Shown here: piece after piece, positions 43,317-52,806 of the stretch
Layout: every line of letters starts with the position of its first letter
Position numbering within the stretch: the stretch's first letter is position 1
Program-made: the position numbers and the translations under genes
Assembly: GCF_003545715.1 (NCBI RefSeq)
Contig: NZ_QVNU01000001.1
Span: forward strand, 1,357,962-1,421,961
Direction of reading: 5' to 3'
Length of the DNA: 64,000 nucleotides
Source: Taibaiella koreensis
Lineage (GTDB): Bacteria; Bacteroidota; Bacteroidia; Chitinophagales; Chitinophagaceae
The notes under the pieces: generated by a model
The model's database searches: none
Seen by the model: the letters and a program-made list of their open reading frames with translations, nothing else
Told to the model about the DNA's origin: nothing

Positions 43317-44340
43317 CTTATTGCTGAGAGCGCTCAAAGGAGCACCGGTAGAGCGTGTGCCGGTATGGATGATGCGCCAGGCCGGACGCTACCTGCCCGA
43401 GTATATCGCACTCCGGAACCGTTACGGCTTTTTCGAGCGTTGCCAGACGCCCGCGCTGGCTTGCGAGATCACCTTGCAACCGGTAGATATTATCGGCGTC
43501 GATGCGGCGATATTGTTTTCCGATATCCTGGTCGTACCCCAGGCCATGGGACTGGAAGTGCAGCTGATAGAGAACAAAGGTCCGGTGCTACCCGATCCCA
43601 TACGGAACGACAAAGATCTGCAACGGATAACCGTTCCCGACGTGCAGGACCGCCTGCATTATGTATTTGATGCGATACGCCTTATCAAACAGGAACTAAA
43701 CGGCAGGGTTCCCTTGATCGGCTTTGCCGGCGCTCCCTGGACCTTGCTCTGTTATATGGTGCAAGGCAAGGGTAGCAAGACCTTTGATGAGGCGAAAGCC
43801 TTTTGCTATACACAGCCGGAGCTCGCGCATCGCGTGCTGCAAATGATCACCGACACTACCATCGGCTATCTGAAAGAGCAGATCAGGGCGGGAGCCGATG
43901 CCGTGCAGCTGTTCGATAGCTGGGGTGGTCTGCTGGGTCCCGCCGATTTCGAGCATTTGTCCTTGCAGTATATGCGGCAGATCGTGGCGGCGGTAAAAGA
44001 CGAAGCGCCAATAGTGGTCTTTGCCAAAGGCGCCTGGCATGCGTTGGGTGCTATGGCTGCCACAGGAGCGCAGGGACTGGGGCTGGATTGGTGTGTTCCG
44101 CCGGAGATGGCCCGTCAGCTGGCAGGCAACAAGACTACGTTGCAGGGCAATTTTGACCCGGCCAAATTATTGTCGCCTATCCCGGTGATCCAAAAAGAGG
44201 TAAAACAAATGTTGCATGATTTTGGCCGGGAGCGTTATATTGCCAATCTTGGCCACGGCATTCTGCCCAATGTGCCTGTCGATCATGCGCGTGCCTTTGT
44301 AGATACGGTAAAGAACTATGACTTTAATAAACATGACTAA
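43306..44340 (+). CDS. hemE: Uroporphyrinogen decarboxylase
   Basis: 344 residues. It removes the four acetate carboxyls of uroporphyrinogen III to give coproporphyrinogen III. The signature [15 protein letters not shown] lies near the start, with [20 protein letters not shown] later and a conserved Asp in FSDILVV. It overlaps hemD by 11 bases and hemF by 8, so the three genes are translationally coupled. Confidence 0.96.
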   Translation: MMNDLLLRALKGAPVERVPVWMMRQAGRYLPEYIALRNRYGFFERCQTPALACEITLQPVDIIGVDAAILFSDILVVPQAMGLEVQLIENKGPVLPDPIRNDKDLQRITVPDVQDRLHYVFDAIRLIKQELNGRVPLIGFAGAPWTLLCYMVQGKGSKTFDEAKAFCYTQPELAHRVLQMITDTTIGYLKEQIRAGADAVQLFDSWGGLLGPADFEHLSLQYMRQIVAAVKDEAPIVVFAKGAWHALGAMAATGAQGLGLDWCVPPEMARQLAGNKTTLQGNFDPAKLLSPIPVIQKEVKQMLHDFGRERYIANLGHGILPNVPVDHARAFVDTVKNYDFNKHD

Positions 44341-45268
44341 TGGAAGGGATGACAGCCGGCGGGACCGTTGGGTGGCTTATGTACAGGCGCTTCAGGACAG
44401 GATATGTGCAGCGGTAGAAGTAGCCGACGGCGTTGCCCGTTTCAGGGAAGATCATTGGCAGCGGGCAGGTGGCGAAGGTGGCGGTGGTAAGACCCGTACC
44501 ATTGCCGGAGGCGAGGTGTTTGAAAAGGGTGGGGTAAATACCTCCGTTGTTTATGGCCCGGTTACCGATGCAATGCGAAAAGCGCTGCAGATGGAGGGGC
44601 ATACCTGGTTTGCCTGCGGCCTGAGCCTGGTGTTGCATCCCCTGAATCCCTTTGTACCCACCGTGCATGCCAACTGGCGATACTTCGAGATATATGACGG
44701 GGAAAGGCTGGTGGCTGAACGTTGGTTTGGCGGCGGCTGCGATCTCACGCCTTATTATTTATTCGAAGACGATGCGCATCATTTTCACGGAATGCTGAAA
44801 GCCGCGATAGATCCTTTTGGAGAGGAGTTGTATCCTATGTACAAAAAGGAATGCGACCACTACTTTGTGAACAAGCACCGGGGCGATGAGGCGCGTGGCA
44901 TCGGCGGTGTTTTCTATGAGCACCTGCAACCGGCAGATGATGAAGATTGGGAGCGCCTGTTCTCCTTTCAGCAGGCTAACGGAGACCAGTTCATTCCCGC
45001 TTACATGCCTATCGTATCCCGGCGGAAAGATATGCCCTGGTTACCGGAGCATAAATATTGGCAGGAAATACGGAGAGGACGGTATGTCGAATTCAACCTG
45101 GTACACGACCGGGGCACCTTGTTTGGACTAAAGACCGATGGCCGTACCGAGAGCATCCTGATGAGCCTGCCGCCAACCGTTCGTTTCGAATACGATCACC
45201 AGCCGCAGCCCGGTAGTCCTGAAGAACAATTGTTGACGGTGTGCCGTCACCCGGTAGATTGGGTGTAG
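44333..45268 (+). CDS. hemF: Oxygen-dependent coproporphyrinogen III oxidase
   Basis: 311 residues from the ATG at 44333 (a second ATG at 44318 is possible). It oxidatively decarboxylates coproporphyrinogen III with O2. Motifs: [14 protein letters not shown] and [22 protein letters not shown] (in parts), a conserved signature, and [10 protein letters not shown]. The oxygen-independent HemN is not in the window, so this cluster is adapted to aerobic growth. It overlaps the hemE stop by 8 bases. Confidence 0.95.
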   Translation: MTNGRDDSRRDRWVAYVQALQDRICAAVEVADGVARFREDHWQRAGGEGGGGKTRTIAGGEVFEKGGVNTSVVYGPVTDAMRKALQMEGHTWFACGLSLVLHPLNPFVPTVHANWRYFEIYDGERLVAERWFGGGCDLTPYYLFEDDAHHFHGMLKAAIDPFGEELYPMYKKECDHYFVNKHRGDEARGIGGVFYEHLQPADDEDWERLFSFQQANGDQFIPAYMPIVSRRKDMPWLPEHKYWQEIRRGRYVEFNLVHDRGTLFGLKTDGRTESILMSLPPTVRFEYDHQPQPGSPEEQLLTVCRHPVDWV

Positions 45269-45288
45269 CACCTTAAAAATAAGAAGCC

Positions 45289-46266
45289 ATGTACCTTCAA
45301 AGAAGAAACCGAATGCTACGTACCAATGCCGCCATCCGCAGTATGGTGGCCGAAACGGTTTTAACGCCGGACGACCTTATGGCCCCCTTGTTCATTGACG
45401 AAGGAACCGGTTATAGCCGGGAGATACCCTCCATGCCGGGTTATTATCGCCGGTCTGTAGATCTTACGATCGAAGAGGCAAAAGCGCTTTGGCGTCTTGG
45501 TGTCAAAAGTGTGCTGTTGTTCATCAAATGCGATGATGCACTCAAAGACAATACCGGTAAAGAAGCCTGGAATAAGGACGGCCTGATGCAACGCGCCGTT
45601 CAGGCTATAAAGGAAGCCTTGCCGGATATGATCGTCATGACGGACGTGGCTCTGGATCCTTACTCGGAGTATGGCCACGATGGTATCGTAAAGGACGGGC
45701 AGATCGTGAATGATGAAACAGTTGAAGCGCTGGTAAACATGAGCCTGAGCCATGCAGCAGCCGGGGCCGACTTTGTGGCGCCCAGCGATATGATGGACGG
45801 CCGTATTGGCGCCATACGGCAGGCGCTGGAGCAGGAAGGCTATACGCGTACCGGTATCATGAGCTATAGCGCCAAGTATGCATCCTGTTTTTACGGACCG
45901 TTTCGCGATGCGTTGGATAGTGCGCCGGGCTTCGGTGATAAGAAGACCTATCAGATGGATTATGCCAACAGGAGGGAGGCCGTAAAGGAAACACTGATGG
46001 ATATCGAAGAAGGCGCAGATATCGTGATGATAAAACCGGCAATGGCTTACCTCGACATCATCAGGGAGGTGCGCGATGCGGTTACGGTGCCGGTAAGCGC
46101 TTATCATGTGAGCGGCGAATATGCCATGATCAAGGCTGCTGCGCAAATGGGATGGCTGCAGGAAGAAAAAGCGATCCTGGAAAGCCTTACTTCCATTAAG
46201 CGCGCCGGAGCCGATCTGATCGCCACCTATTTTGCCAAAGACGCAGCGCAGCTGCTCAACCGTTAA
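45289..46266 (+). CDS. hemB: Porphobilinogen synthase, aspartate-rich (magnesium-type) site
   Basis: 325 residues. It condenses two 5-aminolevulinates to porphobilinogen. Schiff-base lysines are Lys196 (SYSAKYASCFYGPFRDA) and Lys249 (MIKPAMAYLDI). The segment at about residues 119-132 reads DVALDPYSEYGHDG, with Ala and Asp where zinc enzymes have three Cys (DVCLCPY-HGHCG type), which indicates the zinc-independent, Mg/K-type enzyme. It lies between hemF (20 bp) and the YciI gene (2 bp). Confidence 0.96.
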   Translation: MYLQRRNRMLRTNAAIRSMVAETVLTPDDLMAPLFIDEGTGYSREIPSMPGYYRRSVDLTIEEAKALWRLGVKSVLLFIKCDDALKDNTGKEAWNKDGLMQRAVQAIKEALPDMIVMTDVALDPYSEYGHDGIVKDGQIVNDETVEALVNMSLSHAAAGADFVAPSDMMDGRIGAIRQALEQEGYTRTGIMSYSAKYASCFYGPFRDALDSAPGFGDKKTYQMDYANRREAVKETLMDIEEGADIVMIKPAMAYLDIIREVRDAVTVPVSAYHVSGEYAMIKAAAQMGWLQEEKAILESLTSIKRAGADLIATYFAKDAAQLLNR

Positions 46267-46268
46267 TC

Positions 46269-46556
46269 ATGTTTATCGTCGATTTGCAATACCTTGCCCC
46301 GCTTGAGACAATAGATGCCGCCCTAGAGGCGCATGTTCGCTTTCTCGATGAAGGCTATGCCAGCGGCTATTTTATCGCATCAGGCCGGAAAGAGCCACGT
46401 ACCGGCGGCATCATCCTGGCCGTGGCCAGCGATAAAGCGCAGCTGGAATCGTTTTTGAGAGACGATCCTTTTTACCGGGAAGGGCTGGCCCGATATACCA
46501 TTACCGAATTTATTGCCGGCAGAAAGGCAGACAACGCCGGCTCGCTAATCGCATAA
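46269..46556 (+). CDS. YciI-like protein within the heme operon
   Basis: 95 residues, a small dimeric alpha/beta (ferredoxin-like) YciI fold: FIVDLQYLAPLETIDAALEAHVRFLDEGYASGYFIASGRKEPRTGGIILA (read in parts) with the family's conserved central His at H24 and Asp. It begins 2 bp after the hemB stop and is followed by hemL after 46 bp. The function is unknown; other YciI proteins act as dehydrogenase-like enzymes or small-molecule binders. Insertion between hemB and hemL suggests a tetrapyrrole-related accessory, by context only. Confidence 0.85.
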   Translation: MFIVDLQYLAPLETIDAALEAHVRFLDEGYASGYFIASGRKEPRTGGIILAVASDKAQLESFLRDDPFYREGLARYTITEFIAGRKADNAGSLIA

Positions 46557-46602
46557 CTTTGTTATAAGCATTTGCCCATAGCGGCATCAATAGAAGAACA
46601 TC

Positions 46603-47895
46603 ATGTACGAATCCAGCAAAGCGCTTTTTGAGAGGGCGCAGCAAAGTATCCCGGGAGGCGTCAATTCGCCGGTAAGAGCCTTTAAAAGCGTAGGTGGCGA
46701 TCCTGTCTTTATCAGCAGCGCGCAGGGCGCCTGGTTGCAGGATGTAGACGGCCGCTGGTATATCGATTATATCAATTCCTGGGGACCAATGATCATGGGA
46801 CATGCCTATGCGCCTGTGGTAAAGGCCATACAGGAAAAGGTAAAAGATTCTACCTCCTTTGGCGCACCCACAGCGCTGGAGGTAGAGATGGCAGAGCTGA
46901 TCAGGAGCATGGCGCCCAATATCGACCTGGTGCGTATGGTCAACAGCGGAACGGAAGCTTGTATGAGCGCTTTGCGACTGGCACGGGGCTATACGGGTAG
47001 GAACAAGTTCATTAAGTTTGAAGGTTGCTATCATGGTCATGCCGACAGCTTCCTGGTCAAGGCCGGAAGCGGACTGGCAACGCTCAATATACAGGAAGTA
47101 CCCGGTGTTACCGGTGGCGTGGCCAACGATACCCTCACTTGTGCTTATAACGATCTGGTAGCTGTGCAGGAGCTGGTAGCTTTCCACAAAGATCAGATCG
47201 CCGCGATCATTATTGAGCCGGTTGCGGGCAATATGGGCTGTATTCCGCCTGTAGTGGGCTTCCTGGAAGGCCTGCGCCGCATTTGTACCGAAGAGGGCAT
47301 CGTGCTGATCTTCGATGAAGTGATGACCGGCTTCCGCCTGGCGCCTGGCGGTGCACAGGAACGCCTGGGTATCGATGCCGACCTGGTAACTTACGGGAAA
47401 GTGATCGGCGCAGGGATGCCGGTAGGTGCTTTCGGTGGCCGCCGGGAGATCATGCAGCACATAGCGCCCCTGGGTAAAGTATATCAAGCCGGTACCTTAA
47501 GTGGCAACCCGTTGGCCATGATCGCCGGCTATACACTCCTTAAAGAGCTTAACGAGCGAAGAGAAATATACCGGTCGCTTGAGGAAAAGACTCAGTACCT
47601 GCAGCAGGGCATAGACGAGGTGCTGCGCGCATCAGGCAAGCCGTACCGTATCAACCGGTTGGGCAGCATGATCAGTATTCACTTCAGCGAAATACCTGTA
47701 ACGGACTTTGCATCCGCTGCATCGGCCGACAACGCGTTTTTCAACCGGCTCTTTCATGCTATGCTGCGGCGTGGCATCTACCTGCCGCCTTCTGCTTTCG
47801 AGACCTGGTTCATCAGCGATGCCTTGCAGCAGGCTGAGCTGGATCAAACCATTACTGCTTTAAGAGAAGCCATGGCTGAGCTTTTGACGGCTTGA
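46603..47895 (+). CDS. hemL: Glutamate-1-semialdehyde 2,1-aminomutase
   Basis: 430 residues. A PLP enzyme that turns glutamate-1-semialdehyde into 5-aminolevulinate. PLP Lys266 lies in [13 protein letters not shown]; the upstream [14 protein letters not shown] holds the PLP-nitrogen Asp, and [14 protein letters not shown] binds phosphate. The start [23 protein letters not shown] is standard. Last gene of the operon; it converges with the response regulator gene 4 bp away. Confidence 0.97.
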   Translation: MYESSKALFERAQQSIPGGVNSPVRAFKSVGGDPVFISSAQGAWLQDVDGRWYIDYINSWGPMIMGHAYAPVVKAIQEKVKDSTSFGAPTALEVEMAELIRSMAPNIDLVRMVNSGTEACMSALRLARGYTGRNKFIKFEGCYHGHADSFLVKAGSGLATLNIQEVPGVTGGVANDTLTCAYNDLVAVQELVAFHKDQIAAIIIEPVAGNMGCIPPVVGFLEGLRRICTEEGIVLIFDEVMTGFRLAPGGAQERLGIDADLVTYGKVIGAGMPVGAFGGRREIMQHIAPLGKVYQAGTLSGNPLAMIAGYTLLKELNERREIYRSLEEKTQYLQQGIDEVLRASGKPYRINRLGSMISIHFSEIPVTDFASAASADNAFFNRLFHAMLRRGIYLPPSAFETWFISDALQQAELDQTITALREAMAELLTA

Positions 47896-47899
47896 CCGC

Positions 47900-48541
47900 T
47901 TAATCGGCACCTTCATTGTATTGAGAGAAGACCTGCATCAGGTCTACCAGTTGGGTAACCTTCAGCTTGTCGTAGAGCCTGGACTTGTAGGTGCTTACCG
48001 TAGATAGCTGGATATGAAGTGTAGCGGCGATCTGGCTCAGGTTCATGCCCTGCAGCAGGAGATTGGCTATTTCCAGCTCGCGATGCGATAGCTGGTTCAA
48101 CGGATTGACTGAGCTACCCTTTTTTAGTGAGAGCGCGTCATCGACCAGGAGATCGGAAAGCTTGCTGCTCAGATAGCGCCCTTTCTGCATTACTTCCCTT
48201 ATCGCCGTGAGCAATTCCTGCTCGTTACGGTCTTTCTGGATATAGCCGTTGGCGCCTACTGATAGATAACGCAACGCATAATTTTCTTCTTTCAGGGCAG
48301 AGAAGATGAGAATGCGGATGTCGGGGTTGTAAAAGTGGATGACCTCGATGATCTTGAAGTTGTTGCCCCCCGGCATCTTTACATCGCAAAGCAGCAGGTC
48401 CGCTTTATCCTTTTTCAGTAAGGCGATCAGGCTGTCAAAGTCTGCGCATTCGCTGATCACGGCATTCGGTATCGCGTCCTGGATAAGCATCCTGGTCCCG
48501 TACCGGATGATGTTGTGATCATCGGCGATGATAATTCTCAT
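47900..48541 (-). CDS. NarL/FixJ-family response regulator
   Basis: 213 residues: receiver domain with Asp53 (LLLCDVKMPGGNN) and acidic start IIADDHN; LuxR-type HTH at about 145-205 with LSHRELEIANLLLQGMNLSQIAATL and LSTVSTYKSRLYDKL (in parts). The natural partner is the large propeller sensor kinase at 49084-52146 on the same strand, with a small opposite-strand gene between them. The shared palindrome at 48589-48608 could be its autoregulatory site. Confidence 0.93.
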   Translation of the reverse strand: MRIIIADDHNIIRYGTRMLIQDAIPNAVISECADFDSLIALLKKDKADLLLCDVKMPGGNNFKIIEVIHFYNPDIRILIFSALKEENYALRYLSVGANGYIQKDRNEQELLTAIREVMQKGRYLSSKLSDLLVDDALSLKKGSSVNPLNQLSHRELEIANLLLQGMNLSQIAATLHIQLSTVSTYKSRLYDKLKVTQLVDLMQVFSQYNEGAD

Positions 48542-48588
48542 TGGTTGCTGACGGTTTTATTGGTTACACCTAAAGTGTCAAAATTTGT

Positions 48589-48608
48589 GCCACAATATAC
48601 ATTGTGGC
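48589..48608. promoter_or_regulatory. Palindrome in the response regulator promoter region
   Basis: A perfect 8-bp inverted repeat GCCACAAT-ATAC-ATTGTGGC in the 147-bp gap between the divergent NarL-type regulator and a plus-strand gene. It could be an operator or a transcript hairpin. Confidence 0.45.
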
Positions 48609-48688
48609 TGTTTTATTACAAGTCGGTTCGGAAATTGTTGTAAAATTTGTAGAAGACGTCCAATGCTATCAATGCCCCGAATCATTAT

Positions 48689-49066
48689 ATGAATCCGATC
48701 TTTACCGGAACCGCTCCCGATGCTGCTTATGAGCCGATAAGGCGTCTGCTGGCCAATTTCGAAAGCCGGACCGAGATGGTTGTCAATACCTGCGATTGCT
48801 GCTACCTGGAGTTCAGGTCGGCTGGTCAACCCCGCTTTTTTGCGGCTGTGGAGCGCCGGGCCGAAGGTACGGTGCTGCGCATGCAGGGACTACTGAAGAA
48901 TCCCGGTATCGTTCATATATTGTCGCCACGGCTGCAGCAGTGCTGGGATGGCTGTTATTCTTTTGTATTTTCCTTCGCGGCTCACGATATGCTACAGGAG
49001 CTGGATAAGCTGCTGGAGCTATCCCTGGAACAGGGGTACAATCAGCTCGGGCGCGCTGAAGCATAA
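48689..49066 (+). CDS. Hypothetical protein
   Basis: 125 residues, soluble and slightly acidic, with a cluster of cysteines near residues 35-40 (VNTCDCCYLEFRS). I do not recognise a family. It starts from an ATG 147 bp from the divergent response regulator start and ends 17 bp from the converging sensor kinase stop. The insertion of a plus-strand gene between a regulator and its kinase is unusual. The long continuous frame and ordinary codon use suggest a real gene. Confidence 0.65.
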   Translation: MNPIFTGTAPDAAYEPIRRLLANFESRTEMVVNTCDCCYLEFRSAGQPRFFAAVERRAEGTVLRMQGLLKNPGIVHILSPRLQQCWDGCYSFVFSFAAHDMLQELDKLLELSLEQGYNQLGRAEA

Positions 49067-49083
49067 GCCATGTTTTTAACCGT

Positions 49084-52000
49084 TTACAGCGCAAGGGGCA
49101 ACACAATATCGACCCGCGTTCCTTCGCCTTCCCTGCTGTGTACCGTGATGTGTCCCTTCAGCAGTTCGAGTGTATCGGCTATCGTAAAGTAGCCCAAACC
49201 TACAGCCGCGTTTTCGGGTCCGGCATTCTTCTCGTTGAGGAATTGGTTCAACAATGTTACTTGTTCCCCGGTCATGCCTTTGCCGGTGTCTTCTACGGAG
49301 AGCGCTACCTGCTCGTCGTGTTTGTGGGCCGATAAGGTTATGCTTCCCGAATGACTATGTTTGATTGCGTTATCGATGAGGTTGTGCAGGATAAGATCAA
49401 TAAGTGCTGCATGGGTAACGAGCTGCAACGATTCGGGTATGGTATTACGAAGCCCGATGTGTGCTTTGGCCGCGGCATCGGAGAACATTACCAGCTTCCG
49501 GGCCGCTATTTCATGAAGACCCGTAATGCCGGGCTTACCAATCCCGAGTCTTACCTTGATATATCCTGTAAGGGAATGTGTGAAATGGGAGATATGCGCC
49601 GATGCCTGGAATATCTCGAAAATGTCGTTAGCATCAGGGTCTCCCTGCCGTTCTTTCTTTTGAGCCAGATATTTCAGCGATAACGTGAGATATTGGATAG
49701 GGGTCTTAATATCGTGTGTAATGCTGGCATTGAGCCGTTGCTGGAATTTTACTTCCTTGCTCAGGTCTTCTTGCGTGTCTTGTAACATGCCGATCGCATC
49801 GCGCAGCTCCTTTGTTCTTAAAGAGACGGTTTGCTCCAGTTCTTTATTCTTTTTCTCCAGCCAGTTCACCCTCGCCTTGATCAATAGAAGTATGATGGCG
49901 CTTGTACCCAGTACCAGGAACAAAATGAACCACCAGGTTTCCCAAAAGGCTCTGGGCACTACGATCAGCACACGTTTATAAGTGTAATTGTCTTTTCCAA
50001 AGCCGCTATGCTTACGTATAGTAATCAGGAAGGAGCCTGATCCCGGGCTATTGAAAGAAATGAAATCATTGATCAGCGGATTCCATATTTTTTCTTCTGC
50101 ACCTGGTCCTTCTATCATGTATTCCATGTTCAGGTTGTCGGCATTGCCTTCGAATGCGGTAGCGATCCAGAGGTTGATCCTGCCGGAAGCATTGCCGGGA
50201 AATAGGGTATCTGCCACCGGAACATCTTTGCCATCGATCTGTACTGCATCGACAATTACCGGCCCGCCCGGCAATACAGGATATACCTGCTCGGGGTGGA
50301 ACCATACCAGGCCATTCAGTGAAGGGAAGGAAAAGCTGCTGTCGCGGTTAAAGCGGAGCGCACAGGGCACACAGCCGCCGCCGTTAAACTCGTTCGTATT
50401 GAAACCTTGCTCTTTGGTATAATGATGGTAATAAACGATAGCCTGCCTGCCATCTGCATAACGAAGCAGATCGGCCCTGGCCACCTGGAACAAGCCATTG
50501 TTAGTGGATATCCAGAAAAAGCCTTTCCGGTCTTCCATAATGCAATGCGCATTCTTGATATAGCTGTTCCGGTCCATGGGCATGTGGACCACCTTACCTT
50601 TCCGCCATAGGAAAAGGCCGTCTTCATAAGTCGTGATCCAGAGTTCATCGGGTGCTGTAAAATGCAGGCTGCGGATCGATTTGTAGGTTAGCGGGCTTAT
50701 CGTATCCCAAACTTTGGTTTTAAGACTGAGCCGGTAAAGATTAAAGGTGGTACCTACCCACAATGTATCCTTGTTTGTTTGCCCGACGCAGGTGATGAAT
50801 TCATTGAGTGGCGCTACCTGCCGGAGAAATGCATCGTTGCTGTCGGGCTGCAGGCTGTAGATGCCGCCTTTGGTCGTTCCCAGCCAGAGCATACCGCCAA
50901 GTCCCTGGAAAATGAGAAAGGGCGAGGAGACAGGCCAGCTGGATAGCAGCGTTTGTCCGTCGGGGCTCAACCGGAACAGGCTGTGCGCATCGCCGGTAAA
51001 TATAGTGCCATCGTTATAGCGCTGTATCGCCGAGCCGAACTGGTCGGCATGCTGCCCGATATGTGCTACATAGCGAACCGGGGCATGAGGCGAAAATATA
51101 TAACCATTGCCTGTGACAATGCTGCTATCATTCCATAACATCTGTCCGTAAAACACATTCTCCATCTGGTCGTCCACGGGGGCAACCATTGCGTTGAAAG
51201 GGCGGCGTTGAAGAATGTACAGACCCGAAATAGCCGTGCCCACATAGATGCGATCGGCTTTTTCGTTGTAATATAATGACCGCACGCCCTTCTCGCGTAA
51301 TAAGGGTTCATCAAGCAGCAATTGAAAATGAAGCGCCTTATCCTGACCGGCCCGGATGAGATAAAGCATTGATCCGTTCAGGAGGAATACCTGCCGGGTA
51401 ACATCGTTAAGGTATAATTTGAGCGGCAATGCGGGATTGATCGCAGCATCGCTGGTCCATTTGCAAAGCGTTGCTTTTTCGGGATTGAGGGCCAGCAAGC
51501 CTTTTGCAGAAAGGTCTTTGAGGTAATAGAGCTGATTGCCACAGATGAAAAAGCGGTCAGGATCTGCTGCAAATCCCAGCTGGTACCGCGTACCGCCGGG
51601 ATGGTCCCATTGCAGGCTATGGTCGCCATATAACACTGCTTTATGATGGTCGCCGATAAAATACTGTATAGAATCGTTCCCGGCGCCATGCTCCTGGTGA
51701 TAAAATGCAAAGTCCCCGACCTTTCCCCGCGTAAAGCTGTTACGGGGCCAGAATGGCTGGTGTAGGTCGACAATAGAAACCTTGCCCTGTCCTGCCTGGC
51801 TGTTGCGGATCTCCACGATCTGCCACAGGTCGGTTATCGCGTACAATACGCCGGGCTGCGTACCCGTCATGATAAATACGAAGCGACTCGACCGAAGATT
51901 GATATTGCCTTTGTTGTAGACCTTGAGCTTACGGCCGTCGTAACGGACGAGCCCGCTTTCAGTAGCCAGCCAAATGAAGCCGTTATCGTCGGGTGCGATG

Positions 52001-52146
52001 CTTTTGATGCTGTTTTGTGGCAGACCATTATCACCGTTGAGGTGCCGGCTGATATAGTAGCCGCGGCCATCTCCGGCGAAGGATAAAACACAAAGCACCA
52101 ACAACCCCATAAGGAGCAGGGGAAAGAAAATAAGGCGGCGGTTCAT
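49084..52146 (-). CDS. Two-component sensor kinase with N-terminal beta-propeller (Reg_prop/Y_Y_Y)
   Basis: 1020 residues. A signal/anchor (LIFFPLLLMGLLVLCVLSFAGDG) leads into a periplasmic propeller of Reg_prop-type repeats (NGLPQNSIKSIAPDDNGFIWLATESGLVRYDG and later similar WLGTTKGGIYSL pieces, read in parts) to about residue 640. A Y_Y_Y domain (about 650-740) follows, then a TM helix (TWWFILFLVLGTSAIILLLI), a coiled coil, HisKA with His811 (NASITHDIKTPIQYL) and HATPase (LHNLIDNAIKHSHS, EDTGKGM). It lacks the receiver and HTH domains of full hybrid systems, so it needs a separate regulator, probably the NarL-type protein. Such kinases often sense poly- or oligosaccharides. Confidence 0.92.
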   Translation of the reverse strand: MNRRLIFFPLLLMGLLVLCVLSFAGDGRGYYISRHLNGDNGLPQNSIKSIAPDDNGFIWLATESGLVRYDGRKLKVYNKGNINLRSSRFVFIMTGTQPGVLYAITDLWQIVEIRNSQAGQGKVSIVDLHQPFWPRNSFTRGKVGDFAFYHQEHGAGNDSIQYFIGDHHKAVLYGDHSLQWDHPGGTRYQLGFAADPDRFFICGNQLYYLKDLSAKGLLALNPEKATLCKWTSDAAINPALPLKLYLNDVTRQVFLLNGSMLYLIRAGQDKALHFQLLLDEPLLREKGVRSLYYNEKADRIYVGTAISGLYILQRRPFNAMVAPVDDQMENVFYGQMLWNDSSIVTGNGYIFSPHAPVRYVAHIGQHADQFGSAIQRYNDGTIFTGDAHSLFRLSPDGQTLLSSWPVSSPFLIFQGLGGMLWLGTTKGGIYSLQPDSNDAFLRQVAPLNEFITCVGQTNKDTLWVGTTFNLYRLSLKTKVWDTISPLTYKSIRSLHFTAPDELWITTYEDGLFLWRKGKVVHMPMDRNSYIKNAHCIMEDRKGFFWISTNNGLFQVARADLLRYADGRQAIVYYHHYTKEQGFNTNEFNGGGCVPCALRFNRDSSFSFPSLNGLVWFHPEQVYPVLPGGPVIVDAVQIDGKDVPVADTLFPGNASGRINLWIATAFEGNADNLNMEYMIEGPGAEEKIWNPLINDFISFNSPGSGSFLITIRKHSGFGKDNYTYKRVLIVVPRAFWETWWFILFLVLGTSAIILLLIKARVNWLEKKNKELEQTVSLRTKELRDAIGMLQDTQEDLSKEVKFQQRLNASITHDIKTPIQYLTLSLKYLAQKKERQGDPDANDIFEIFQASAHISHFTHSLTGYIKVRLGIGKPGITGLHEIAARKLVMFSDAAAKAHIGLRNTIPESLQLVTHAALIDLILHNLIDNAIKHSHSGSITLSAHKHDEQVALSVEDTGKGMTGEQVTLLNQFLNEKNAGPENAAVGLGYFTIADTLELLKGHITVHSREGEGTRVDIVLPLAL

Positions 52147-52245
52147 TGGTAATGCAAATATGCTAAAAGAAATCCAATGCAGCTGTAATAAGCCTCAAAA
52201 GATATAGTAACAGTCATCTATCTTATCTTTATGCATCTATTGTTT

Positions 52246-52704
52246 ATGAAGCAGAGCGCAGGAATATTGCTTTACCATTATGTGAATAAGCAGCTGTATT
52301 TTTTCCTGGTACACCCGGGTGGGCCTTTCTTTGCCCATAAGGATGCCGGATGGTGGACCATCCCCAAAGGAGAGCCCATGCCCGGCGAAGATATGCAGCA
52401 GGCTGCGCTAAGGGAGTTTGAAGAAGAAACGGGTTACCGCCCGGAAGGCGAGCTGCTTGCTTTGACGCCGATAGTACAGAAAGGCGGCAAAAAGGTAAGC
52501 TGCTGGGCCCTGGAAGGAATGCTTGACCCGGCTGCCATAGTCAGCAACACCTTTACCCTGGAATGGCCTCCGGGTTCGGGCAAGACGAGAACATGGCCCG
52601 AGATTGATAAAGCAGGCTGGTACACCGAAACCGAAGCCAGGGCATTGATCAATGAGCGGCAAGAGGCTTTTATCGATGAATTGCTGCAGCTGTTACAGGG
52701 GTAG
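52246..52704 (+). CDS. NUDIX hydrolase
   Basis: 152 residues from the ATG at 52246 (MKQSAGILLY). The Nudix box GEPMPGED-REFEEETGY (G-x5-E-x7-REFEEETGY, residues about 44-66) is complete. WWTIPKGE is the usual preceding strand. Nudix enzymes cleave nucleoside diphosphates linked to other moieties. A -7-like box TATCTTTA (52224-52231) overlaps the upstream ATG at 52231, which supports the later start. Confidence 0.9.
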   Translation: MKQSAGILLYHYVNKQLYFFLVHPGGPFFAHKDAGWWTIPKGEPMPGEDMQQAALREFEEETGYRPEGELLALTPIVQKGGKKVSCWALEGMLDPAAIVSNTFTLEWPPGSGKTRTWPEIDKAGWYTETEARALINERQEAFIDELLQLLQG

Positions 52705-52746
52705 CTCCTGCTGGAGTAAAGTACGGTCTGGGTAGCCGGCTGAAGT

Positions 52747-52782
52747 ACTGCAGCTAAAATGCAGTGCTGGTTGGTAATTTTG
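52747..52782 (+). promoter_or_regulatory. Promoter of the distal peptide gene pair, with the shared palindrome
   Basis: A perfect ACTGCA-N7-TGCAGT palindrome (52747-52765) starts 28 bp before the -7 box TAATTTTG (52775-52782). This is the same palindrome and spacing as the promoter at 15789-15824, 37 kb away, but no GTATAAAAGACGTATTT copies are found here. Confidence 0.72.
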
Positions 52783-52806
52783 GCTAAACCAAAAAATACC
52801 ATTCTT

